Position numbers and translations under genes: made by a program
Origin: Euptelea pleiosperma
Taxonomy: Eukaryota; Streptophyta; Magnoliopsida; Ranunculales; Eupteleaceae
Direction of reading: 5' to 3'
NCBI GenBank assembly: GCA_035048495.1
Contig: CM068553.1
Span: forward strand, 4,209,259-4,273,258
DNA: 64,000 nt
Shown: positions 23,595 to 32,792 of the stretch, in pieces
How positions within the stretch are numbered: the stretch's first letter is position 1
Layout: every line of letters starts with the position of its first letter
Notes under the pieces: model-generated
Seen by the model: the letters and a program-made list of their open reading frames with translations, nothing else
The model's database searches: none
Told to the model about the DNA's origin: nothing

Positions 23595-23700
23595 CCAACA
23601 TGGCAGCTCAGATGGTTGGTGTGTATCCACCTCTTTCTGGAGGTCGTGGATCTAAGCCACGCAGGCAGCTTTCCTCCTTTGAACCGGTAAGACGGGGACA
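23595..23700 (+). mobile_element. Possible tRNA-derived SINE remnant
   Basis: GGCAGCTCAGATGGTTGG resembles an RNA polymerase III A box, and GGTCGTGGATCTAAGCC about 35 bases on resembles a B box. The stretch cannot fold as a full tRNA, and no A-tail or duplication is clear, so it is a fragment at best. Confidence 0.4.
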
Positions 23701-24785
23701 CAATAATATATCTTATGTTTTAAGCGTTTTTGAAGAAAATTGAGATGATGTAATAATGACCAGTGAGATCATATATATATTGTTCTGAAAGTTGACATGG
23801 GCTTAACGCATATGACATTTGTGGGATGGACGTTCTTGAGGGATTTTTTTTTTTTTCCTAGTTTGGCTTCTCAAATGATCGAGTATTGGCCAACTTGGTT
23901 ATATGAACATTTCTTAGAACACTCGAACTAGGATTTTATGATTTCAATCTATATAACAAAACATCTCACTTGTTGTCTTATCTTTTATCTTATATCCTGC
24001 TCTATAAGATAAAGAGTGGTTGAGATCAAATCCATCCATCAATCCCCCTCATTTATTGTCACTCCGACTAATTTGATCCCGAGCGCAATTTAGTGCCGTT
24101 ATTTTCTATTATTTCTGTTATTTTTACACTTTTGCCCTTCTTATACATTACAATCCGTCGTAACAGCCGTTATAATGGAAAAACGATAACGCCCCCGGTC
24201 TGTTATACCGCGATGGTACTGCAAATACCTTAGACATATAGGATTTAATAATAAATTAGGAGAAGAACATTAATAGGCCTTGTAGAGAACCTTACTGTAC
24301 TATTGTTTTTCTCTCTACCAGATCATACCCATCACTTTTTACCCTTTCTATACGGAGGAGCGGGGGGAAGAGATCTTATAAAAAAACTTTACTACACTTG
24401 TTTTTCTCTACTAGACTGTACATAAAGCAAAACTTATTTTACTGCAAAATATCTTTCATAAAGAGAACAATATCAAATCCAACACTTATACGTATCCATC
24501 TTAATCTTGGAGGACAAGTTTCCTCCATGTAGTTGTAGGACTCGAGAGTCAAAATCACCTTACCGGTATAATCCATAGGGTCTTGCCTACGGAAAAGAAT
24601 AGAGGTAGACACATGATCTGCTTTTGCTTCGAGAATTGATTTGTTATCTGAACCAGCCAGACCAGACATCCAAATCGATGTTTTTGGCTTTTTAAGGAGC
24701 CACAACCTCTCTTTATACATAAGGCGACCCTACAAAATATTCCCTTTTCAAATCATGTGGTCCGCCCTTAATTGTTTAGTTGCTA

Positions 24786-25575
24786 GCTTCAAGGAACACG
24801 ATATAACAAGCTGTAGCTCATGCTTTTTGGTGTAGCTAGCACCATTTTTGTTACTTACCGCTTTCTTCTGTGTAGGGGTGTCAATTTTACCCATTTAACC
24901 AGAACAGAAAACACCGGTTCCGATTCCACATTTTTGGGAACCGAATAAAAATAAACCGGAACCGAACCAAAAATAATTGTTCCTGTTCCGGGTAGTCTAA
25001 TATGGAACTGAAACCGATAAGAACCGGTACCAATGTATAAATATAGTGTAAAAATTCTCATATTCTCAAGATTTAGTTTATTATACTCGGAACCAGAATT
25101 GGAACCGACAGAAATTCCGGATCCATCACTTTGAGAACCGAAACCGTTAAAGAACCGAACCGATAAGAACCGGAACCGATTGTTTCGGTTCTGGCCACCT
25201 TAGGAACCAAACCAGAACTGAACCGTTGACACCCCTACTTCTGTGTGGCCCACATGGATATTTAGCCAACCCCTTGGTGGATATACGTACACACTAAAAA
25301 TCACTATGACTAAAAATCACTATGACCAGTAATCTCTAGGCATTAGATTTTAGTACTTTTTTAGGCATGATTCTAGCCGTTGGATTCAACCATTTTTTTA
25401 GTACTAAAACCAACAGATAAAAATCATCAAACAAGCTGATTTTTAGTATGAATATCTACCGAGAGCTGGGTAAACATCCACGCAATCAGTTGGCCCAGAT
25501 GGCAGCGATGAGTAACAAAAATGGTGCTAGCTGATGCCAAAAGCGTGAGCTATATAGCTTGTTACATTGCGAACC
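24786..25575. mobile_element. Fold-back MITE split by a nested hAT MITE
   Basis: The arms AACAAGCTGTAGCTCATGC...CTAGCACCATTTTTGTTACT and its reverse complement (GAGTAACAAAAATGGTGCTAG...GCGTGAGC...GCTTGTTACATTGCG) define the same family as 10468-10858. The left arm is interrupted right after GTTACTTACCGCTTTCTTCTGTG by the element at 24873-25237. Removing that insertion restores a single inverted repeat of about 420 bases. Confidence 0.7.
24873..25237. mobile_element. Nested hAT MITE with perfect 8-bp target duplication
   Basis: The terminal inverted repeats TAGGGGTGTCAA and TTGACACCCCTA are exact over 12 bases. CTTCTGTG flanks both sides (24865-24872 and 25238-25245). The interior is made of repeated GAACCG/CGGTTC words (for example GAACCGGAACCGA), probably subterminal transposase-binding repeats. 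No coding capacity remains. Confidence 0.88.
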
Positions 25576-26303
25576 AAACGAAAAGAAAGAAAAAGGACTT
25601 AAGAAAGGATAATGCATGATTCTCCAAAAAAAACCATGTTTTAATGCTAGTCCTACTTGCAGGTGTATGGAAAAAAAAATTCTTATTTGTCCTCTTTGTT
25701 GAACACGTGTCAATGTAATAATAATTTGATAATTTAAAATGGGCATAAAAGAAATGTTGTCGATTACCTAAACATCCTTATAACCAAACCTGATCCAATA
25801 AACCATTGGAAAATCAGATCAGATAAAGGCGGCCGACATTGAGCCAATTTGATCGATAAACGTATTAATATTTATTTAAAAAAATTAAAAACTATAAATT
25901 CTTAAGTCAAGTAACAAAAAGAAAAAAAAAAGAGTTTTATTAAGGTCGAGATAGAACTGATCTGATTGTTTATCGGATCTCGATTTTTCAGATTTTGCCC
26001 GTCAATCATGACCCAATAACTCAATCCAGACCATATGTTATCGGATCAGACAATCAGGGTGACCCAGCCCATTGATAGCCCCATCATTATGTTAAGTTGC
26101 TTATCAAAAATTGAAAAAAGAGAAAAAGAAAGCAAATCATTAGGTTAAGGTGGCCACTCAACAAGACATGGACACGCCCTAGGATTTATTTTTTGTTTTA
26201 TATATAGAATTGGCTATTTGCTGTCCCTTGGGGACTTCAAAATTTGAAGTCTCCCTCTCCCAAAAATGCAATTTGGAGCCCATTCACCATATCAAAAATC
26301 AGC

Positions 26304-26498
26304 TTTTTTTTTTTTTTTCTTTTTTGTTGCCGTGGGTATCCGGGTCTCTTAGAGCACTTGACTAATTCCACGGGGCACGGGTGTACCCGTAACCTCACGT
26401 GCCAGGTCTACTGGGATATATCGCAGAGAGCGGCCATAGAGGATTCGAACTCAGGACCTCTGGTGTTCCAGATCGTGGTCCTCGATCTGCTTGACCGA
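26304..26498 (-). mobile_element. SINE-like element, minus strand
   Basis: A T-run (26304-26318) followed by GCCGTGGGTATCCGGGTC, then GGATTCGAACTCAGGACC about 120 bases later. Read on the minus strand, this is a B-box (GGTCCTGAGTTCGAATCC) near the 5' end and an A-tail at the 3' end. The order fits a tRNA-derived SINE. No target duplication was found. Confidence 0.5.
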
Positions 26499-26584
26499 TG
26501 ATTTTTAAAAGTTATATTTTAGCATCTAAAAAAAAACTCAAATTCAACGACTACAATCACCAATTATACTGAATTTTGACTTAT

Positions 26585-28040
26585 AGATTCATCAAGAGGT
26601 GGACCAAACATTCATAAGGTCATTGAGCCCTCAAGAGTGTTCCACGTGGCATTTTGGTGGTGTGTGTGGGGTGGGTGGGGGCGGGATCAAACTTGGGCTC
26701 ATGAGGCAAGGGTTATCACAGCATTATGGGCCATGGTTAGGTCCCATTCCATACACAACTACACAGGCCTGGCAGGCCGGGCTCCAAAATGCCAACCCAG
26801 TCCAGCCCTTAGAGAAGGTGGGCAGGGCTGCGGGCTCATGGGCCAGATTTACACCCGTAGGCATACTAGCACTATAAGTCGCTTTTTGTACTATGGGTCA
26901 AAACTATTGATCATGCTATGATGCCCTGTGTTGGTTATGTCAAATATTTGCATGTGGCACATTATTCAGGACCACTGATCGTCAAATGTATGACCCACCT
27001 CTTGATGAACCTACCCGCAAAAAATCATCCTGACAGGTTATTCCTAGCCATTGGATTTGAGCATTTCTATTATGGGCTTGAACCCAATGTCTTTAAACCA
27101 TGGGCCTCACCATGATGAAAATGCTCATTCCAACCTTATCTGTCTTATTTTTGTGTGTAGATTTATCAAGGGTAGATGAAACTTCATACGTCAATGGGAC
27201 CTAAAGTGTACCGCGTGGCAATATTTGGCATGATCTACATATAAGAAAGGTATTAGTGATCAACGCCTCAAAGCCCATGATGAAAAAAGAGCACTCAAAT
27301 CCAACAAGTAGAAATCATTGTGATTATTGGTGTATAGGCCAAAGTGTGGGCGAGGGGCTAGTGGGCCCGAAAGAGTGTGGACAATTTGATGGACTTCTGT
27401 ATCAAAATTTTGATAGATAGTTCTGTGTCATAGATATTTCCCCTTACCTCCTCCTACAAATGCTACATGGCACTCTTTTGGACCCACTGACCCATGAATG
27501 TTGCCCACCCCTTGGTGGACCTACACATCAAAAACAGCCTGATTGATTATTTCTATCCGTTGGATTTGAAATTTTTTTCATTATGGGCTCTTGGACAGGC
27601 CTATAATGATTTTCAAAACCTATGAAGAAAAAAAGCTCAAATCCAACAGGTAGAAATCATGATGATTTTTGGTGTACAGGTCCCTCAAAGTGTGGGCGAG
27701 GGCCTAGTGGGCCCAAAAGAATGGGCAATTTTTGGGATTTCTATATCAAAATTTGATACAGAATTCTGTATCATAGATATTTCCCCTCCGTCCCACAAAT
27801 GCCACATGGCCTTTCGGGTCCACTGACCCATGAATGTTGACCACCCCACCAAAAATCAGCCTCAATGATTTCTAGCCATTTGATTTGGGTTTTTCGTCAT
27901 GGGCTTAATGGAAAGGTCTATAATGAGTTCCAAACACAGGATGATAAAAATCTCAAATCCATCGTGTATGGGTCCATCAGGGGGTGAGCCAAACATTCAC
28001 TGGTCATTGGGCACGAAAGAGGGCCACGTGGAATTTTGGA
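26585..28040. mobile_element. Cluster of G-box fold-back MITEs upstream of eS10
   Basis: Arms and whole copies lie at about 26585-26655 (one arm), 26953-27225, 27466-27725 and 27800-28035. Shared words are CACATGGC or CCACGTGG, GACCCATGAATGTT, CACCCCTTGGTGGACC, AAAATCAGCCTGA and ATTTCTAGCCATTGGATTTG, repeated in reverse complement at the other end of each copy. This sub-family has GACCCATGAATG where others have GACCGTATGGATG. The last copy ends about 250 bases before the eS10 start codon. Confidence 0.65.
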
Positions 28041-28138
28041 AGGGTCCCATCAAAATTTGTATGAAACCCGGTCCCGTACAAGCCGGACCATCAATTAATG
28101 CCTTTATGGACTTTTTAATGGTTATATGGAGATGGTTT

Positions 28139-28214
28139 GGCCCATAAAACGCCCAAGCCCAGGGCGGCGCGAGACCATCCTATAAAAGGGACATCGTTAG
28201 GGTTTTAGGGTTCT
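28139..28214 (+). promoter_or_regulatory. eS10 core promoter: site II elements, TATA box, telo boxes
   Basis: GGCCCA (28139-28144) and AGCCCA (28156-28161) are reverse complements of the site II motif TGGGCC/T bound by TCP factors. TATAAAAGG starts at 28181. A double AGGGTTT stretch (28199-28214, telo-box type) follows, likely at or after the transcription start. This combination is typical of plant ribosomal protein genes. Confidence 0.7.
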
Positions 28215-28284
28215 CTGCTAGAAGCAAACTTGAGGGAGTGAGAGAGAGGGAGATTTCGCCTATCGTCTTCTTCTCATCGCAGCC

Positions 28285-31200
28285 ATGGTAACTAAATTTC
28301 TTTCGAACTTCTACTTCCCCCAATTTTTTCTATGAAAACCCTAAATTTCATTGTTTTCTTCTTATCCTCTTCAGATCATCTCAGAGAAGAACCGCCGTGA
28401 GATCTCCAAATACCTCTTCCAAGGTTACCACCTTTTTTTTAGCTCTTTTCATGTTTGATTCAGTGTTTATATTTCATTTTAATGTTCGATTTCTTCTCTT
28501 TGATTCACCGGAAATCACAGAGGGCGTGTGCTTTGCGAAGAAAGATTATAATCTGGCCAAGCATCCGGACATCGATGTCCCTAACCTACAGGTAATCAAG
28601 CTCATGCAGAGCTTCAAATCAAAGGAGTACGTTCGCGAGACCTTCGCTTGGATGCACTACTACTGGTACCTCACCAATGACGGAATCGAATTCCTCCGGA
28701 CTTACCTCAACCTCCCATCTGAGATCGTCCCTGCCACTTTGAAGAAATCCGTTAAGCCCGCTGGTAGGCCCATGGGTGGCCCACCTGGAGATCGCCCCCG
28801 GTAAATTACTCAATTCTTACCATTTGATTTTGACATTATTGTTGTTTGTTGATTTTGTTTTATGGGTTTTTTCTTTAATTGATAGTAATGTGTTGGGTTT
28901 TTGTTAATTTTCTGATATTGCAGTGGCCCACCTCGCTTCGAGGGAGATCGGCCCAGGTTCGGTGACCGTGATGGGTACCGCGGAGGACCTCGAGGGCCTC
29001 CCGGTGAGTTCGGTGACAAGGGAGGGGCCCCACCAGAATTTCAGCCTTCGTTCAGGGTAATTTTATTTTATGGGTTGTAGCTAGATTTCATGATTTTATT
29101 AGGTTTGACTATGACAACAAATGAAGGTTTCCCTTGTTTTTAAAACTTTTTTGGCTGTTGGTATGTAGTGTTTGGTGTTACTGATAAATGCTTAGATCTC
29201 GTACTTAGTTTCTTAACAATGCTATTGGTTTAGGGCTCAATGCATGAAACGAGCAAAGATTAAATTAGTGTTCAAAGGATTGTAGTGGACTTTGTGTGCT
29301 GTTATGATGTTTTGATTTGTTTGAAGTATATGCATCTCTCTTGATTTTTTATGTACTAGTGGGTGCCCCGTGCCATCGGCACTCCTCGACGAAGAATTTG
29401 CCAAAATCAGGTGAGTAGCGGAGATCCACCGTCCATTTGGGGTAGGATTAGATATCGGCCCTTCTTTGTTGATGCTTATAAGAGGGGGTATAAGTATGGA
29501 GACAACCAATGTGTTTTGTTATATAGAATAGTAAATGGTCCATGCCCGCGGCACTCTCCAACAAAAGTGTTTGCAAAAATTGGGTGCCTTCGGCACTCAA
29601 ACGGTATAACGGATTGGGGCGTTACCGTTTTTTCCATTATAACGGCTGTTATAACGGATTGTAACGCACAGAGGGAGAAATGGGAAAATAACAGAAATAA
29701 CAAAAAATTACGGTGTTGAAATTTAAATTTTGAATAAATTGAGGTCAAATGAGGCAGATTGAGTGGTTGAAATCTAACCGTCCACATTAGATCGATGGAT
29801 TTGATCTCAACCACTCTTTATCTAACCGTCCACATTAGATGGATGGATAATATAAGAGAATACAACTGAGTTGTCTTGATATATGTGTGGGTGGCCTGTG
29901 CCCGAGGCACTTTCCGACAAAGTGTTTGTCAAAATCGGGTGGGAGTTAATCTCAGCCATCGATATTAAGCATAGTGGATCTCAGCCACTCATTATTGAAG
30001 CCATATAAGATAATGGGGTATAAGACAACCACTGTCACTTGTTATATAGATAGTGGGTGGCCCGTGCACACGGCACTCTCCAACAAAACGTTTGCCAAAA
30101 TCGGGTGTGGGTGGCTGAGATCCACTGTCTATTTTGGAGATAAGATCTTGGCCCTTCTTTGTTGAAACATATAAGAGGGGGAGACAACTTCCCTGTTTTG
30201 TTATATAGATGGTGCATCAAAATTGGTAGGAAGTAAGTTTTTACATTGTCAAGTGGATATATTAATTGGAATCTTGACTGGGGCACTCAAGTAAAGACTA
30301 GACTTGTTGCATCATTTCCAAGCTTGGAACGGGGAAGTATTGGAGAACAATGTAAACCCCAAAAAGCTGTTAGAATTGGGGACTCACAGATGCAACAAAT
30401 AGAGGGTTCCCAAATGGTAACATACATCTTATGGTATCATTCATAATTTTTATTCATGCTCTGGTCTGCATTCAATATTTTAGTTATTTTCATTTTTTTT
30501 CCTTTTGATAAACAGATATTATCATGTTTTGAATTGCATTCTGCATTACGATCAATTTTTATTAAAAATTGCATATAATCTTGGTTGGGTTAAACTTGTA
30601 TTTCTTATTGTGGCATTCAAATAATGATTATTAGAAGTTTAGAACCATTAGATTTGATGAAATAAAAGGACTGAGGTTGTATATTTTTTGAGTCGGTGAA
30701 AGTATTTGTATCAAATTCAAGTGAGGGAAAACTTATTTCAGTTGTGGAATGCAGTATGATCAGTGTTTTAAAATATGTTTGAGGCTTACGCATTAAGGTT
30801 CGCCTCTGGCTGAGGCTTTCCCAAATACCCAAAGGCTTATTAAAAAAGCTCAAGAGCATGCAAGGCAAATGCCTTATTTACTTAGGCTTATGCCCCATCC
30901 CATGCCTCGAGGCTTATGCCTCAAGGTTCTAGCTATTATAGAGACAAGTACAATGACTTGGTTTTCTAGAAAGACTATGTATTTGTATGTGACTCCCGGC
31001 TCTCTAACAGTACTTTAGTGGAAAAAATTGCTGTTTGAACTGGCATTTGTAAGTTAAAAATAAAAAAACAAAAATCTGATCTGAACAGCATGTCTGATTT
31101 TCCGTATTAGTGGTAATAAATTTTTTAGTAAATCCCTTATATATATATAGTACAGTTAATAAACTGACATGGTGGCAGGCAGCACATAGGGATGATCTGA

Positions 31201-31466
31201 TGCTCTTATAGACATGCTTCCACTTATTTGATATAGTCACATGACATCATGGGAATTCAAGAAATTGTAATATTGCAACACTTTTTAATTAAGCTAATGA
31301 TTCATCAGCAGTTGATGTCTGATGGATATAATTGAAGTTTATTGTGATCCTTTCTTATTTATCTCAATTTCTACATTGGAACTTGCAGGGTCCTGGTGGA
31401 AGACCTGGTTTTGGCCGTGGAGGCGGCGGTTTTGGTAGCGGACCAACTAGCTCAAATCTTCCTTAA
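28285..31466 (+). CDS. RPS10: 40S ribosomal protein eS10
   Basis: Five exons join to 180 residues: 28285-28287, 28375-28423, 28521-28800, 28924-29056, 31389-31466. Exon 1 supplies only the ATG, and intron 1 follows at once (ATG|GTAACT), giving [20 protein letters not shown]. Residues 1-95 form the S10/plectin winged-helix domain: [68 protein letters not shown]. The tail is rich in Gly, Arg and Pro ([30 protein letters not shown]). It is a part of the small ribosomal subunit head, near the mRNA entry and mRNA-bound region. The length is normal for plants. Intron 4 is 2.3 kb because of Helitron and MITE insertions. Confidence 0.96.
29356..30209 (-). mobile_element. Tandem set of non-autonomous Helitrons in eS10 intron 4
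   Basis: Four related units start near 29356, 29529, 29888 and 30051. Each begins (plus strand) with GTGGGTG-CCCGTGC and a short hairpin (GTGCC-ATC-GGCAC in the first), then CAACAAAA.GTTTGCCAAAATCGGGTG. Units 1 and 4 end in TTGTTATATAGA. Read on the minus strand, they start TCTATATAACAA and end hairpin then CTAG, followed by T (29355 side), which is the Helitron form. Unit 2 is interrupted by a degenerate hAT-MITE (about 29600-29725). No Rep/helicase gene is present. Confidence 0.65.
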
Positions 31467-31929
31467 GGGGGATGTTGATCTTTCAAGCTTCTTAATGTAG
31501 GCAATTTAGAATTTAAATTCAAGCAGAACAACCTTTTTGTTGCATTTGGTCAGTTCTATAGGGTTTTTTTTAGCTTCACAGTACCATATTGAGTTTGTTA
31601 TTGGATCTTTAATTTTGTTTGAGTTGCGTTGTGAATGGAAAAGGAACCTAAGAGCTACCTGATCTCCACTACAATCTATCTTCTAAATTTATAAAATTAT
31701 TGATTGCATTCTTAAAAATTAAAGTAGACAAAATATTAAAGAAAATAATTATGTGGCTCAATTGTTGTTGCAGTTGTTGAAATCGCAATTTCTTAGGTTC
31801 TAAATATCGAAGTCTATTGTCCTTTTCACTTTTGCTCTACTTCCCTCTATTATCATAAAGGTTTGCGGGTTTGGGGTGGAGGGAGTTCCTTTTTTGTCAG
31901 GCTTGCATGAAATAGCTGTGTCTGTAAAA

Positions 31930-32009
31930 ACTACGTTTTCTTTTCTTTTCGTTTATTCTTGATAAGCTACGTTTTCTTTTCTTTTCGTTTATTCTTGATA
32001 AGCTATGTT
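31930..32009 (+). repeat. Perfect-looking 40-bp tandem duplication
   Basis: The unit ACGTTTTCTTTTCTTTTCG followed by TTTATTCTTGATAAGCTA occurs twice in a row after the eS10 gene. It has no coding content. Confidence 0.85.
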
Positions 32010-32146
32010 GTCTTCGCGGGATGCTCTACGGGTGCCCACAGCTGGGTACCCACACTTCTCCTTCCTCCCCTCTCTCTCTCTACTGTAACTCTCTCCTCTC
32101 CTCTCCCCTTCCTTCCATCACTCTCTCTATCTCTCACTCACTTAAG

Positions 32147-32247
32147 CTCTCTCTCTCTCTCTCTCTCTCTCTGGCTTTTAGCCTCCACGGTAGTGCAGCA
32201 TTGTGGAGGCTAAAAGCCCGGGAGAGATTGAGAGAGAGAGAGAGAGC
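32147..32247. repeat. Perfect 16-bp-arm hairpin inside a CT/GA palindrome
   Basis: (CT)13 leads into GGCTTTTAGCCTCCAC (32173-32188). A 14-base loop follows, then the exact reverse complement GTGGAGGCTAAAAGCC (32203-32218) and a GA-rich run to 32247. The GA run continues the pairing with the CT run. It lies between the convergent eS10 and HSP90 genes. Confidence 0.85.
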
Positions 32248-32792
32248 GACCGACCCTTTCTTCTCGAGGGATTCTTAATAAGATTGATTTGAATTGAGTT
32301 ACACTAAACTTAGTAAGTACTTTGGTTGGTCGTGTTTGAGACTTGACTTGAATGAAAGGCTTTTGGCCTTTCGGAGAAACAGATGAATGTCTTCCAAGTG
32401 ATCATAGGAGGCGCGAAGTTTATCCGTCAATAATGAACTTGTAGATCACTTTCTCATTGGTGAGATTCAAGCCTTCAAAGTCACAGCATACCATCCTAGT
32501 AATTCGCATTGCATGTCTGTACAAAGCAGAGTTGCTAACTAACATCATCGCCCACTTCCTCCTCCATCCACCTACTTCGATCCATGAGACCGAGGTCTAT
32601 GATTAACCAAGTTCAACTGATTCAACACCCTTACAGATGTTCTTGCTTTCAGGATCACTTCCATAGTTCCATCATTAACGGCAAGTATGCATGAAACTAA
32701 AAAACGGAAACTGAAGATTATATTAAGTACAAGGTAAACAAAACAAACCCTAAACCCAAAAAACAGAACCTAACTCTTTCTTAAGTTGTCTC

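Larger units (their letters stand above)
22359..26300. other. Spacer after MYB gene
   Basis: Apart from the separately listed elements, no gene is seen. The first 260 bases after 22358 are probably 3' untranslated region. Degenerate hAT-MITE words (CCGTTATAATGG) appear near 24085-24230. Confidence 0.4.
31467..32792. other. Spacer between convergent eS10 and HSP90 genes
   Basis: Holds the two 3' untranslated regions, the 40-bp duplication, a CT-rich tract (32050-32172) and the hairpin listed separately. No gene is seen. The HSP90 3' untranslated region likely extends from 32792 down to about 32600. Confidence 0.45.

Noticed and set aside
26599..26921. Two overlapping plus-strand frames of 92 and 94 codons
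   Set aside because: They sit in repetitive MITE-rich sequence, lack splice partners and match no family.
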